Below, one piece after another: positions 17,377 to 27,108 of a DNA stretch of 64,000 bases. The DNA is from JAKFWI01 sp031399165. GTDB taxonomy: Bacteria > Pseudomonadota > Alphaproteobacteria > Caulobacterales > Aquidulcibacteraceae. Where the stretch lies: assembly GCA_031399165.1 (NCBI GenBank), contig JANNOO010000043.1:62001-126000 (forward strand). The letters are read 5' to 3'. The translations under genes and the position numbers were made by a program. Under the pieces are notes generated by a model. The model had not been told where the DNA came from, did not search any database, and worked only from the letters and a program-made list of their open reading frames with translations. The number at the start of each line of letters is the position of its first letter. Position 1 is the stretch's first letter.

Positions 17377-17482
17377 ATGCCATTGGCCCTTCTGCCGAAG
17401 CCCGTCTACCGCCATAATCGCGCCGCAGCGGGCGTGAGAATCGAAACTTGCTGCTGGCCGTAAGGCGGGACGGAAGGATTCC

Positions 17483-19921
17483 ATGCTGCGGAAGGTTTTG
17501 ATCGTGGGCGCCGCGCTGTTTGGCGCCGGACTTCTCGCCGTGGGCGCGTTCGTCGTGCTGACGTTGCAGGGATTGCCTAGCTACAAGCAACTGGCGGATT
17601 ACAAGCCGCCTGTGACGACGCGCGTCTATGCCGGCGATGGTTCGCTGATCGCCGAATTCGCTAACCAGCAACGCATCTACGTGCCCGCCTCGGCCATTCC
17701 GGAGCGGGTGAAGAACGCGTTCCTGTCCGCCGAAGACAAGGGCTTCTACGAGCACAGCGGGATTGAGCCTTGGGCGATCGTGCGCGGCACGATTGGCAAT
17801 GCGCTGCAAGGCAGGCGCATGACGGGCGGCTCAACGATCACTCAGCAGGTCGCCAAAAACATGCTGCTGACGTCCGACCGCACCGTCGTGCGCAAGATCA
17901 AGGAAGCGTTTCTCGCCGAGCGTCTTGAAAAGACGTTCAACAAGGATCGCATTCTGGAGCTCTATCTGAACGAGATTTATCTCGGCAATCGCTCGTATGG
18001 CGTGGCTGCCGCGGCGCAGAATTATTTCAACAAACCGCTGGATCAATTGACCGTCGCGCAGGCCGCCTATCTGGGCGCGCTGCCGAAGGGCCCGGAGAAC
18101 TACGATCCCCGCAAGCACAAGGATCGCGCCATCGAGCGCCGCAATTGGGTGATTGCGCGCATGGTGGAGAACGGCCACATCACCGAGGCCGAAGCCGCCG
18201 CGGCGACCAAGGAAGATTTGGTGTCGATCGACCGGTTGAGCGGCGACCAATACGTCGCGTCGGCTCATTTCGTCGAAGAATTGCGCCGCCAGATGTTGAA
18301 ATCGTACGGCGAGAAAAATCTCTATGACGGCGGTTTGAGCGTGCGCTCCACGCTGGACGTTCGATTGCAGATTGCTGCTGCCAATGCGTTGCGCCGCGGG
18401 CTTGAGCTTTACGATCGCCGCCACGGCTGGCGCGGGCCGGTGGGCCGCGTGGAATCGGGCGATGTTATCGACGCGCTTAACAAAGCCGCCGCAGCGCCTC
18501 CCGGTTCTGGCTGGCGCAAAGCGGTGGTCAGCGCCGTTGCTGGCAAGAAGATCACCGTATCGCTCGCCGATGGCGCTAGTGGAACGCTGGCTGGTGATGA
18601 TGTCACGTGGGCCAGCGCGTCACGCGCCAAGAACGCGGCGCTGACAAAGGGCGCGATTGTTTATGTGCAGCCGCTGAAAGCCGGTGGGTTTGGTTTGCGG
18701 CAAGTGCCGGCCGTCGAAGGCTCAATGGTGGCGATGGACCCGCACACCGGCCGCGTGCTGGCCATGGTGGGTGGTTATTCGTTCGGAAACAGCCAATACA
18801 ATCGCGTCACGCAAGCGATGCGTCAGCCCGGGTCTTCGTTCAAGCCGATCGTCTACACGGCCGCCCTTGAATACGGCCTCACGCCCGCGACGCTGATCGA
18901 CGACGCGCCGTTCCAGGTGATGGGCGAAGACGGCAAGCTGTATAATCCGCAGAACTATGAGGAGGGCGAGTTCTCTGGGCCCTCTACCCTGCGTTTCGGG
19001 CTCGAAAAATCACGCAATGCGATGACGGTGCGCCTGGCTTATGAAATGGGGATGGACAAGGTTTCGGCCGAAGCCAAAAAGTTCTCCACACACGACAATC
19101 TCTTGCCCGTCCTAGCGATGTCCCTCGGTGCGGGCGAGAGCACGCTGATGAAGATGGCCAACGCTTACGCGACGTTCGTCAATGGCGGCAAGAAAGTAAC
19201 GCCAGTGCTGTTCGACCGTGTTCAGGATCGCGCGGGCAAGACGCTGATGCGCGGCGACACGCGCGCGTGCGAGGCTTGCAATGTTGCTTGGAGCGGGCAG
19301 GGCGCGCCGCTAATCCCCGATGCACGCGAGCAATTGCTTGATCCCATCACCGCTTATCAGATGACGTCGATGCTTGAAGGCGTCGTGCAACGTGGTACGG
19401 GGGCGGTGATCGCCTCGGTCGGCAAGCCGCTCGGCGGTAAGACCGGTACGACCAATGATTATCGCGACGCTTGGTTTGTCGGCTTTTCACCAGACCTAGT
19501 GGCTGGCGTGTGGATCGGGTTTGATAAGCCGCGTTCGCTTGGTAATGGTGAAACCGGCGGCTCTCTGGCGGCGCCGATCTTCCGTGACTTCATGAATGTG
19601 GCGCTGGCGGATACGCCGGCCACCCCGTTCCGCCTGCCGCCGGGCGTGCGCCTCGTCCGCATCGACCAGAAGACCGGCCTGCTGCCAGGCCCGGCGACGA
19701 CAGCGACTATTCTGGAAGCGTTCAAGCCGGGCACAGAGCCGGTGCGCGACACCGAAACGCAGCCGGTGATTTTCGGCGCCGGCGACGTGATCGATCCGAA
19801 GGCGCTGCAGGGGCTTGAGCCGTTGTCGAGTGAAAGCTCCACCAGCGCAACACCGCCACCGCCACCGCCGCCAATGATCGCCTCGGGCCAGGGCGAGCAG
19901 AGGCTCGGCGGGCTCTATTAG
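17483..19921 (+). CDS. mrcA: Bifunctional penicillin-binding protein 1A
   Basis: An 812-residue inner-membrane enzyme that polymerises glycan strands and cross-links peptides. The anchor spans about 8-28. The GT51 transglycosylase has Glu84 in the AEDKGFYEHSG motif, GGSTITQQVAKN and RKIKEAFLAERLEKTF. An OB-like domain separates it from the transpeptidase, which has the Ser-x-x-Lys box (PGSSFKPIV, Ser451), SRNAM and GGKTGTTNDYRDAWFVG. The C-terminus is Pro-rich (PPPPPPP). Length is normal for alphaproteobacterial PBP1A. GGAAGGA precedes the ATG. It is in tandem with the amidase. Confidence 0.96.
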   Translation: MLRKVLIVGAALFGAGLLAVGAFVVLTLQGLPSYKQLADYKPPVTTRVYAGDGSLIAEFANQQRIYVPASAIPERVKNAFLSAEDKGFYEHSGIEPWAIVRGTIGNALQGRRMTGGSTITQQVAKNMLLTSDRTVVRKIKEAFLAERLEKTFNKDRILELYLNEIYLGNRSYGVAAAAQNYFNKPLDQLTVAQAAYLGALPKGPENYDPRKHKDRAIERRNWVIARMVENGHITEAEAAAATKEDLVSIDRLSGDQYVASAHFVEELRRQMLKSYGEKNLYDGGLSVRSTLDVRLQIAAANALRRGLELYDRRHGWRGPVGRVESGDVIDALNKAAAAPPGSGWRKAVVSAVAGKKITVSLADGASGTLAGDDVTWASASRAKNAALTKGAIVYVQPLKAGGFGLRQVPAVEGSMVAMDPHTGRVLAMVGGYSFGNSQYNRVTQAMRQPGSSFKPIVYTAALEYGLTPATLIDDAPFQVMGEDGKLYNPQNYEEGEFSGPSTLRFGLEKSRNAMTVRLAYEMGMDKVSAEAKKFSTHDNLLPVLAMSLGAGESTLMKMANAYATFVNGGKKVTPVLFDRVQDRAGKTLMRGDTRACEACNVAWSGQGAPLIPDAREQLLDPITAYQMTSMLEGVVQRGTGAVIASVGKPLGGKTGTTNDYRDAWFVGFSPDLVAGVWIGFDKPRSLGNGETGGSLAAPIFRDFMNVALADTPATPFRLPPGVRLVRIDQKTGLLPGPATTATILEAFKPGTEPVRDTETQPVIFGAGDVIDPKALQGLEPLSSESSTSATPPPPPPPMIASGQGEQRLGGLY

Positions 19922-19999
19922 CGCGGGCTTTGGCGGACTTCCCAACGCGCCAAATCAGCCTATATCCGGCGCAGAATTCGCACGGAAACAGTCACGCGC

Positions 20000-21128
20000 A
20001 TGAGACCAGACATCGCCGCCGCCGCCGAACAGATCGGCACTTCATCCGCCTTGCTGCGGAGGCGTCTTTGACTGGGATCATGCGATCGCCCGGCTAGACG
20101 AACTCAACGCGTTGTCTGAACGGCCCGATTTCTGGAATTCGCCCGCGACAGCGCAGAAATTGATGCGCGAGCGAAACAAACTCGACGCCGGTGTTTCGGC
20201 CGTGCGCGCGCTGGAGCGCGATCTGGCTGACAATCTCGAACTCGCCGACATGGCCGATGGCGAAGGTGACGAGGCGATGCTGAACGAAGCGCGCGCCGCG
20301 ATCGAAGCGTTGCGCGCGCGTGCGGCGAAAGCCGAACTGGAGGCGCTTCTATCCGGCGAAGCCGATGGCAACGACACCTATATCGAAATCAATTCAGGCG
20401 CCGGCGGCACGGAAAGCCAGGACTGGGCGCAAATGCTGATGCGGATGTATTCGCGTTGGGCGGACGCGCATGGCCATCAGGTGCAATTGCTGGAAGAGCA
20501 GGAAGGCGACACCGCCGGGATCAAGTCGGCAACGCTGCTGATCAAGGGCGAAAACGCCTATGGCTACCTTAAGACCGAAGCGGGCGTGCATCGGCTGGTG
20601 CGTATTTCGCCGTACGATTCCAATGCGCGCCGCCACACCTCTTTCGCCAGCGTGTGGGTCTACCCGGTCGTCGACGAAACCATCGAGATTGAAATTCTCG
20701 ACAAGGATTGCCGCGTCGATACGTTTCGCGCATCGGGCGCTGGCGGTCAGCACGTCAACAAGACGGACAGCGCCGTGCGCATTACGCACATGCCGACGGG
20801 TATCGTTGTTTCCTGCCAGTCAGAGCGCAGCCAGCACCAGAACCGCGCCAAATGCTGGGACATGCTGCGCGCGCGGATGTATGAGCGTGAATTGCAACAG
20901 CGCGAAGCGGCTGCCCAGGCGCAACAGGACAGCAAAACTGAAATCGGCTGGGGCCGGCAAATCCGCTCTTATGTGTTGCAGCCGTATCAGATGGTGAAGG
21001 ATCTGCGCACCGGCGTGGAAACATCCGACACCGGCGGCGTGCTTGATGGCGACCTCGACAAGTTCATGGCGGCAAGTTTGGCTGCGCGTGTGAGTGGCAC
21101 GGCGACGGATGTGCAGGACATCGATTAG
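20000..21128 (+). CDS. prfB: Peptide chain release factor 2 (programmed +1 frameshift)
   Basis: RF2 terminates translation at UGA and UAA. The gene is split: frame 0 starts at ATG 20000 and hits TGA after 23 codons (20069-20071); reading continues in +1 from 20070, giving join(20000..20068, 20070..21128), 375 residues. The join yields RRRLDWDHAIARLDELNALS, which matches normal RF2. Downstream motifs are the codon-recognition loop (SPYDSNARRHTSFAS, with SPY where E. coli has SPF) and SGAGGQHVNKTDSAVR, whose GGQ triggers peptide release. The frameshift autoregulates RF2: low RF2 favours slippage at the in-frame UGA. It lies 78 bases after mrcA. Confidence 0.95.
20055..20072 (+). promoter_or_regulatory. 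prfB +1 frameshift signal
   Basis: The site reads CTGCGGAGGCGTCTTTGAC: a Shine-Dalgarno-like GGAGG, three bases, then CTT TGA C. This is the same geometry as the E. coli site, in which the internal SD pushes the ribosome to slip from CUU onto UUU/GAC when UGA decoding is slow. Confidence 0.93.
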
Positions 21129-21145
21129 CGCGCCGCCCCGGCCGG

Positions 21146-21176
21146 AAACGAAAACGGCCCGCCGAAGCGGGCCGTT
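21146..21176 (-). terminator. Rho-independent terminator of the bactofilin operon
   Basis: A perfect 10-bp stem (21153-21162 with 21167-21176) closes a four-base loop that reads TTCG on the minus strand, and the minus strand continues TTTTCGTTT. It sits 24 bases past the bactofilin stop. On the plus strand, past prfB, the same hairpin lacks a clean T-tract but may still work. Confidence 0.8.
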
Positions 21177-21200
21177 CGTCAGCATCTGCTGCGAAGAACC

Positions 21201-21764
21201 TTAGGACGCGGCGCCTGTGACGATCACGCCGCCAACCATGCGCGGCTCGGCGCGCTCTTCTGGGCTATCGCCCGGAGAGCCTGAGGAGGGGGCGCCGTAC
21301 ATCGGCGCCGGCGTCGGCGTCGAGCTGGAGCCGATCTGCGGGGCGGACTGGACCGTGTCGGTCTTGAGCGGATCCTGCAGATAACGGCACTGGCCTTCAA
21401 ACACCGCGCCCATCTCCACCGCTAGGCTTTGATGTGTGATGTCGCCGAGAACGTGGGCGTTCTTGGCCAACTGTACCTTACGCGCGCGAATCGAGCCTTC
21501 GACCCGGCCGTTGACCAGAATACTTTCGGAGACCACGTCGCCTTTGACCAAGCCGGTATCGCCGATCGTAACTGAGCCGCCGCGGACATTGCCTTCGATT
21601 TCGCCATCGACCTGCAATTCGGCGTCTTCAGCTTCAATGGCCCCCTTGATCCGCACGCCGTTGGCGATGATCGACGTCATCAGGCGAGAGGGCGGTGCGC
21701 GGCGTGGAAGAGGATCGGGGACGGCAGGCATAGTTGAGTCGGATTTAGCCTTGTTCGTGAACAT
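21201..21764 (-). CDS. Bactofilin (polymer-forming cytoskeletal protein)
   Basis: A 187-residue bactofilin, a nucleotide-free cytoskeletal protein that polymerises at the membrane and positions wall-modifying enzymes. The central beta-helix (about 30-135) shows the repeating pattern GVRIKGAIEAEDAELQVDGEIEGNV, GLVKGDVVSESILVNGRVEGSI and NAHVLGDITHQSLAVEMGAVFEG. The N-terminal Pro-rich tail and the Ser/Pro-rich C-terminal tail are variable in the family. Its start overlaps the 3' end of the M23 peptidase gene by 20 bases, the usual bactofilin-peptidase pairing. Confidence 0.93.
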   Translation of the reverse strand: MFTNKAKSDSTMPAVPDPLPRRAPPSRLMTSIIANGVRIKGAIEAEDAELQVDGEIEGNVRGGSVTIGDTGLVKGDVVSESILVNGRVEGSIRARKVQLAKNAHVLGDITHQSLAVEMGAVFEGQCRYLQDPLKTDTVQSAPQIGSSSTPTPAPMYGAPSSGSPGDSPEERAEPRMVGGVIVTGAAS

Positions 21765-22974
21765 GTGCGCCAGCTCTTAGGAATTTGATAGGGTCGTAGG
21801 ACATGCCCCTATACCACACTTCGTAATGAAGGTGTGTCCCCGTACTGCGTCCCGTTGAGCCCATCGAGCCGACGCGCTGGCCGATCGCCACGCGCTCCCC
21901 CTTGACCACCTGGATATCTCTCAAGTGGCCGTACCGCGTCTTGAAACCATGGCCATGGTCAATCTCGACGCAATTGCCGTACCCCGAACGCACGCCCGCG
22001 AACGAGACGACGCCGGGCGATGTAGCGACAACAGGCGCGCGCTCGAACGCGGCCATGTCGAGCCCGGCGTGGAAAGCGCTGCGCCTGGAGAACGGATCGA
22101 CACGCGGGCCGTAACCGCTGGTTTCGCGGTATTCGACCGCCAATGGCGGGTTGAGTGGGGTGGCGGCCGCGATCGCCTCGAGCCGGCGCGCCTCGGCGAC
22201 GCGGGCGGCCACCTGCTTCACGCGGCCAGCGAAAGCGGGGTCAACCTGACCATTTTCGCCGAGCACGGCGGAAAGATCGACCTCGGGGCCGCCTTGATTG
22301 GCCGTATCGCCGACCAAGCGAGCAAAGCCCACGCCTGTGGCGCGTAGAACGCCTTGAATTTCTTCGCTCTGCGAGACAGCGGCTTCCTCGGCAGCTGACA
22401 GGAACGCGGTCTGCTCGCTTTTCAGCTTATCGACGCGAGCCTTGAAGCCAACGGTCTGAACCCGGTAGGCCGGTTCATCCCATTCGCGGGAGACGCGTGG
22501 TTCGGCTTCTTCTATCGATGCCTGAACCAGAAGCTTGGCGCCATCCCGCTCAACCGGACGCGTATCGGCGACGACGTTAGAGCCGCCGGCAAAGTCCAGG
22601 AGAAGTTTCAGGGTTTCGTGACGGCGCTCAAACTCGACGGCGGTCTTGTTGAACGTTTCGGTGCGTTCTTTGAGTTGCGCCTGCGCGGCAGCTTCGCGTG
22701 CCCGGGCTTCGGATAGCCAGCGCTTATACTTGGCCTCAAGGCGGCCCGCTTCATCGGTCTGAGAGGCAAGAATTTCGCCCCGCATCAGCACATTGACCGA
22801 AGCGTAGGAGCACCAACCAGCAACGCCGACGGCGCCAAGCGCCAGAAGGGCTTGCTTAGAAGGTGAGAGCGCTACGTAGCGGACAGTGCCGCCACTACGA
22901 TGATAGATTTGCCGCTCGGGAAATACCCGATCGAAAAATGCTCGCGCCCGCGTACCAAACTGGCTCATTCGCAA
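21745..22974 (-). CDS. M23 family metallopeptidase with coiled coil, bactofilin partner
   Basis: A 409-residue membrane-anchored LytM-type endopeptidase. One transmembrane helix lies near 36-55 (LALGAVGVAGWCSYASVNVLM), a coiled coil follows (about 75-130; EARAREAAAQAQLKERTETF), and the peptidase domain is near the end with zinc ligands in FHAGLDMAAF (His, Asp) and GTHLHYEVW. The N-terminal architecture resembles the DUF5930-M23 proteins of alphaproteobacteria. Translational overlap with the bactofilin gene suggests that the enzyme is recruited by the bactofilin scaffold to shape local peptidoglycan. Confidence 0.92.
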   Translation of the reverse strand: MRMSQFGTRARAFFDRVFPERQIYHRSGGTVRYVALSPSKQALLALGAVGVAGWCSYASVNVLMRGEILASQTDEAGRLEAKYKRWLSEARAREAAAQAQLKERTETFNKTAVEFERRHETLKLLLDFAGGSNVVADTRPVERDGAKLLVQASIEEAEPRVSREWDEPAYRVQTVGFKARVDKLKSEQTAFLSAAEEAAVSQSEEIQGVLRATGVGFARLVGDTANQGGPEVDLSAVLGENGQVDPAFAGRVKQVAARVAEARRLEAIAAATPLNPPLAVEYRETSGYGPRVDPFSRRSAFHAGLDMAAFERAPVVATSPGVVSFAGVRSGYGNCVEIDHGHGFKTRYGHLRDIQVVKGERVAIGQRVGSMGSTGRSTGTHLHYEVWYRGMSYDPIKFLRAGAHVHEQG

Positions 22975-23048
22975 CCGCCCGCCTGCAGTTTCCGATCGCC
23001 CCGACCCGAAGCTATTCCAAACCTAAACGAACACACATTGCAACAGTC

Positions 23049-23060
23049 TGTGGCGCCACA
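23049..23060. promoter_or_regulatory. Perfect 12-base palindrome, possible operator
   Basis: TGTGGCGCCACA is self-complementary and lies in the relatively AT-rich 196-base gap upstream of the M23 peptidase start, 75 bases before its ATG. A dimeric repressor site is possible; no known regulator was recognised. Confidence 0.3.
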
Positions 23061-23140
23061 TTGCGTAAATTCGTTTAATGCCTGCTAAGCATCATCAATG
23101 CCACGAAGTCTGGTATTCAGCAACAAAAAATCACGCACCT

Positions 23141-23186
23141 GAAGAAAAAGGCAGTTAACGTTAATCTAGACTACTGACCGTTAACC
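23141..23186 (-). terminator. Probable terminator after the peroxiredoxin gene
   Basis: On the minus strand GGTTAACG pairs with CGTTAACT (plus 23179-23186 with 23153-23160; one G-U pair) and the strand continues GCCTTTTTCTTC. The stem is AT-rich and begins inside the last codons of bcp, so efficiency may be modest. Confidence 0.45.
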
Positions 23187-23638
23187 TCAGTTAAGACTAG
23201 TTCGACATGGCCAGGCACTTTAACCTTTCGCCATACAGCGAGTAGCTTACCCGTAACGTCGATGATGAACGTGGCTCTCTCGATGCCCATATATTTTCGG
23301 CCGTACATACTTTTCTCGACCCAAACGCCGTAGGCATTGCAGGCTTTGCCGTCCTCGTCAGAAGCCAACAGCACATTCAATCCATGTTTGGCCTTGAATT
23401 TTTGGTGGCTTGCCGGACTGTCCTTCGACACGCCGATGACGAGGGTGCCTGCTTTCGCGAATTCTTTCGCCTTGGCGCTGAAATTTAGAGCTTCCAGAGT
23501 ACAGCCTGAAGTATCGTCTTTTGGATAAAAGTAGAGAACGATCAGTTTGCCTTTGAGTTTTGACAAAGACACGCTGTCGCCTTGGTCTGTGATCAAGTTG
23601 AAGGCAGGCGCCCGGTCGCCAGGCTTTAGCTCACTCAT
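23171..23638 (-). CDS. bcp: Thioredoxin-dependent peroxiredoxin, PrxQ/BCP
   Basis: A 155-residue cytoplasmic peroxidase that reduces hydrogen and organic peroxides with thioredoxin. The peroxidatic Cys46 is in DDTSGCTLEA. The resolving cysteine often found five residues later is missing (Leu51), but Cys100 in DGKACNAYGVW matches the alternative resolving position in helix 3 used by another PrxQ subgroup, so a disulfide cycle is still likely. Other blocks are FYPKD, GVSKDSPASHQKF and KSMYGRKYMGIERATFIID. Divergent from the large AsmA-like gene, with 56 bases between the starts. Confidence 0.95.
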   Translation of the reverse strand: MSELKPGDRAPAFNLITDQGDSVSLSKLKGKLIVLYFYPKDDTSGCTLEALNFSAKAKEFAKAGTLVIGVSKDSPASHQKFKAKHGLNVLLASDEDGKACNAYGVWVEKSMYGRKYMGIERATFIIDVTGKLLAVWRKVKVPGHVELVLTEVNGQ

Positions 23639-23694
23639 GGCGGTGTGGTCGCAAGGCGCGGTGCGCTTGTCTAGGGCAGGAGAATAAACGTCCG

Positions 23695-26600
23695 ATGCGG
23701 CGGGTTATCCGGCGATCGACGATTCTGGCGGTTGAGGTGGCTGTCGGCCTGCTGGCGACGGTCGCGCTGGGCTTTGGCCTGCTGTACTGGCGCCTGGCGG
23801 CGGGCCCCATCGAACTGGCTAGCGTAAAACAGCATATCGAGAGCCAACTTTCGGCGGCGCGGGGCGGCCGGCCCGTCAAAATCGACGAGATTGAGCTGGC
23901 GCTGCGGCGCGGCGGCGGGACGTTACAATTGCGCGCCACGGGCGTTCGCGCGCTGGATGCGCAGGGCCGCGTGCTGAGCCGGTCGCGGGAGGTCATGATC
24001 GGGCTCGCGCCCGAACGGTTGCTGATTGGCAGGGTTGCTGTGGTCGAAGCCGATTTTATCGGCGGCGACATTTCCATAACGGTGCTTCGCGATGGCGGGG
24101 CTCACATCGCGTTCGGTCCGCCCGGGTCTCAGCCAGACGCCGTGCTGCCGCCCGCCAAGACCGAAGACGAGCCGATGCAGGCGCGGGTGAACCGCGTGCT
24201 GGATGGTCTGGCCGCCACCTTCCGGCCTGTTGGGCTTGGCGGCAGCCTTCGCGCGATCAGCCTCGAAAACGCCAAGCTGACAATCATCGACGAAAAGGCG
24301 GGCGCCCAATGGGTCGCCAATGACGCTGCGTTCGATCTTCAACGCAATAAATCCAGTCTCACCCTTTCCACCCGTGCGAGCCTGACTGGACCAAAGGGTC
24401 CAGCGCCTTTTGCAGCCACGGTGACAGCAGACACAGGCTTTCAAGCCGCGAGCGTCGACATCACGCTCAGCGGTGCGCGCCCTCAAGCGCTGGCGCCGAA
24501 TGTGGCGATGCTGGCCGGGCTAAGCACGCCGGTGACGCTCAAGATATCTGCTGCGTTTGACCGCAAGGCCGGCGTCACCAAGCTCGACGGCGACCTTCGC
24601 CTTGGCGCTGGCGAATTGGCGCTGGGCGGCGGCAAGCTGGCGTTGAGCGGCGGCAAGCTCACAGGCCGGTACGATCTTGCCGCCGACACGATTTATGTGG
24701 GCGAGGTCGCACTTGCGGGCGCGCAGACGAAGGTGCGCGGCCAGGCCAAGTTGCAGCACGCTTCTGCGCTGTTCGATGAGAAGCCCGCCGCTCCGGCGCG
24801 CTACGAGATCGCTGCGCAACACATCGATTTTGAAATGCCTGGCGCATTTTCGGGGCCGTTGGCGATAGAGAACGTTGTGGCGACGGGTGCGCTACGGCTG
24901 GACGAGTCAGCCGTCGAGATCGAGAAATTCGAAGCCAATATCGAGCAGGCGCGCCTGCGGGTTTCCGGCCGCGTGTTCTGGGGCGCGGACGGCGCGGGCA
25001 AGGTGCGCCCCGGCATGAAAATGCAAGGCGATCTTGCCGGGGCGCTCTCACCGCAAGCGATCGTGCGGTTCTGGCCGATCAATCTCGGCAGCGCTGCGCG
25101 CGAATGGTGCCGCGGCGCGCTGATCGGCGGCAGACTTCATAACCTCGCGCTGCGCGTCGATTTCTCACCGAAGGATTTGGCTGGCGGTTCGCTTCCTGAC
25201 GAAAAGCTCAGTCTGGCGTTCGATTTCGACCAGGCCGGGGTGGAGTACATAGCAGGCATGACACGCATCACTGGCGCGCAGGGGCGCGCCGAACTGCGTG
25301 GTAACTCGTTCCGCGCCGATGTTACGCAAGGCGCGATCGGCGATATCGCGCTTCACAATGGACGGGTTGTGTTGCCTCAGCTGTTTCCCGCGGGCGCTGT
25401 CGCGACGTATGAAGGTCATGCTGTCGGGCAGGCGCGGAGCGTGGTGAACCTGTTGCGCGAAGCCCCTATTGGCCTAGACGGCCGATTGCCGTTCGATCCA
25501 GGCTCCATCGTCGGTAAAGGTGAAGCGAAATTCGCCATCCGCCGGCCGCTGGGCGCCGGCGTTCCTGGTGATGCTACAAACTTCTCCGTCGATGGGCGCT
25601 TCGACAATGTCGGCGCTACGGCCAAGAGTGGCGATTACGCGATTTCGCAATGGAAGTTGCGCGTGCTGGGCGACGATCAGGCGCTTACTCTGTCGGGTCC
25701 GTTCGCGCTCGCGCGCTCAACCGCGGACCTCGTCTGGACAGAGCGCGTGCGCCAGAAGGTCAATCCCTCGACGGTGACGCTCAAAGGCAAGCTCGACGCT
25801 GACGATATCATAAGTCTTGGGTTTCCGATCCTGAAATATGCGTCGGGTCCGGTGTTGGTGGAGGCCAAGTCGAGTGGCGAGGGGCTGGATATCAACCGCG
25901 GCGAAGTGCGGATGGATTTCACCGGCGCAGCGGTAAATCTCGAAAAGGGATTCTGGAAGAAGGCGCCAGGCGCGCCGGCCACCTTGAAATTCAACGTCGC
26001 GCGGCAGGCTGACAAATCGCTGCTGCTGTCGGACATGGAGGCGCGCGGCGGCGGCGTAAACGTCAGCGGACAGGCGCGCGTAGCCCGCGAAGGCGATCTG
26101 CTGGAAGCCAGTCTGCCACGCACGATCCTCCCCGGGAGTTTTGACGGCGCCGTGACGGCCAAACGCGATGCCGCCGGTGTGCTCCAAGCCAATCTGAAAG
26201 GCGCGTTCCTGAGCATCGGCACGTTCTTCGCGCCTGAGCCGCCCAAGGCGCCGACGGCTGATCAGATGCTCGCGACCACGCGCGCATATGCCGTAAAGCC
26301 TGGAACGCTTTCGCCGCATTATGTGATCTCCGCCGACATGGATCGCTTGCGGTTCCGCTCGGAGGCCGATCTCAATCGCGGGCGCTTGGTGTTCGGTTCG
26401 GATGGCCTGTCGCTGCAGCGCTTGTTGGTCTCCGGTGTTGATCCGCAGGGCAAACCGTTTGACCTTGCGATCACGCCCGCGCCTGGCGCCGCCGCCGGTA
26501 AGCTCTATCTCAGATCGGAGGACGCTGGTTTCGCCGCGCGCGCCATTGTCGGTGTCGATAATATCAAAGGCGGCAGCGTCGAAGCCAATGGCGCCTGGAC

Positions 26601-27108
26601 GTTCGGCGAAAATCCGAGCGCGACTATTAACGTCAAGGCCAAGGGCTTCCAGGTCGCGAAGGTGCCAGCGATGGCGCAGCTGCTGTCATCGGTGGCGTCC
26701 CTGACTGGCATGGTGGATGCGCTGAACGGTCAGGGCATTACGTTCAGCGATCTTGATGCGCCAATGAGGATGGCGAACGGCAAGCTCACGTTTTCTGATT
26801 GCCGCGCCGCCGGCCCCTCCCTGGGCATCACCGCCAAAGGTGCGGTGAATCTCAATTCCGGCGCGATCGACATCGACGGCGTGCTCGTGCCGTCCTACGG
26901 ACTTAACTCGTTTCTTGGAAACTTGCCGGTGCTTGGCGATCTTTTGGTTTCAAGGCGCGGAGAGGGCGTGTTCGGCATAACGTATTCGGTCAACGGCGAC
27001 GCAAACAATCCGCGCGTCGGCGTCAATCCGTTGTCGGCGATCACGCCGGGCATCTTGCGGCGCATTTTCGAACCATCACGCAGGCAGACGACTGAAAAGG
27101 CCGGTTAG
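23695..27108 (+). CDS. Large AsmA/YhdP-like envelope lipid-transfer protein
   Basis: An 1137-residue protein with one N-terminal transmembrane helix (about 12-33) and a long periplasmic part of beta-strand-rich AsmA/DUF3971 type, ending in the AsmA-like C-terminal domain (KLTFSDCRAAGPSLGITAKGAVNLNSGAIDIDGVLVPSYG...LGNLPVLGDLL). Proteins of this repeating beta-groove class (YhdP, TamB, AsmA) are thought to form bridges that carry phospholipid from inner to outer membrane. Length is close to YhdP. A short internal duplication (LGGGKLALSGGKL) is encoded near 24620-24665. Its stop overlaps the tyrS stop by four bases on the opposite strand. Confidence 0.85.
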   Translation: MRRVIRRSTILAVEVAVGLLATVALGFGLLYWRLAAGPIELASVKQHIESQLSAARGGRPVKIDEIELALRRGGGTLQLRATGVRALDAQGRVLSRSREVMIGLAPERLLIGRVAVVEADFIGGDISITVLRDGGAHIAFGPPGSQPDAVLPPAKTEDEPMQARVNRVLDGLAATFRPVGLGGSLRAISLENAKLTIIDEKAGAQWVANDAAFDLQRNKSSLTLSTRASLTGPKGPAPFAATVTADTGFQAASVDITLSGARPQALAPNVAMLAGLSTPVTLKISAAFDRKAGVTKLDGDLRLGAGELALGGGKLALSGGKLTGRYDLAADTIYVGEVALAGAQTKVRGQAKLQHASALFDEKPAAPARYEIAAQHIDFEMPGAFSGPLAIENVVATGALRLDESAVEIEKFEANIEQARLRVSGRVFWGADGAGKVRPGMKMQGDLAGALSPQAIVRFWPINLGSAAREWCRGALIGGRLHNLALRVDFSPKDLAGGSLPDEKLSLAFDFDQAGVEYIAGMTRITGAQGRAELRGNSFRADVTQGAIGDIALHNGRVVLPQLFPAGAVATYEGHAVGQARSVVNLLREAPIGLDGRLPFDPGSIVGKGEAKFAIRRPLGAGVPGDATNFSVDGRFDNVGATAKSGDYAISQWKLRVLGDDQALTLSGPFALARSTADLVWTERVRQKVNPSTVTLKGKLDADDIISLGFPILKYASGPVLVEAKSSGEGLDINRGEVRMDFTGAAVNLEKGFWKKAPGAPATLKFNVARQADKSLLLSDMEARGGGVNVSGQARVAREGDLLEASLPRTILPGSFDGAVTAKRDAAGVLQANLKGAFLSIGTFFAPEPPKAPTADQMLATTRAYAVKPGTLSPHYVISADMDRLRFRSEADLNRGRLVFGSDGLSLQRLLVSGVDPQGKPFDLAITPAPGAAAGKLYLRSEDAGFAARAIVGVDNIKGGSVEANGAWTFGENPSATINVKAKGFQVAKVPAMAQLLSSVASLTGMVDALNGQGITFSDLDAPMRMANGKLTFSDCRAAGPSLGITAKGAVNLNSGAIDIDGVLVPSYGLNSFLGNLPVLGDLLVSRRGEGVFGITYSVNGDANNPRVGVNPLSAITPGILRRIFEPSRRQTTEKAG

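Noticed and set aside
24615..24665. Tandem repeat in the AsmA-like gene (two GGCGGCAAGCT units)
   Set aside because: It is a two-copy, in-frame microduplication in a repetitive beta-rich protein and needs no special explanation.
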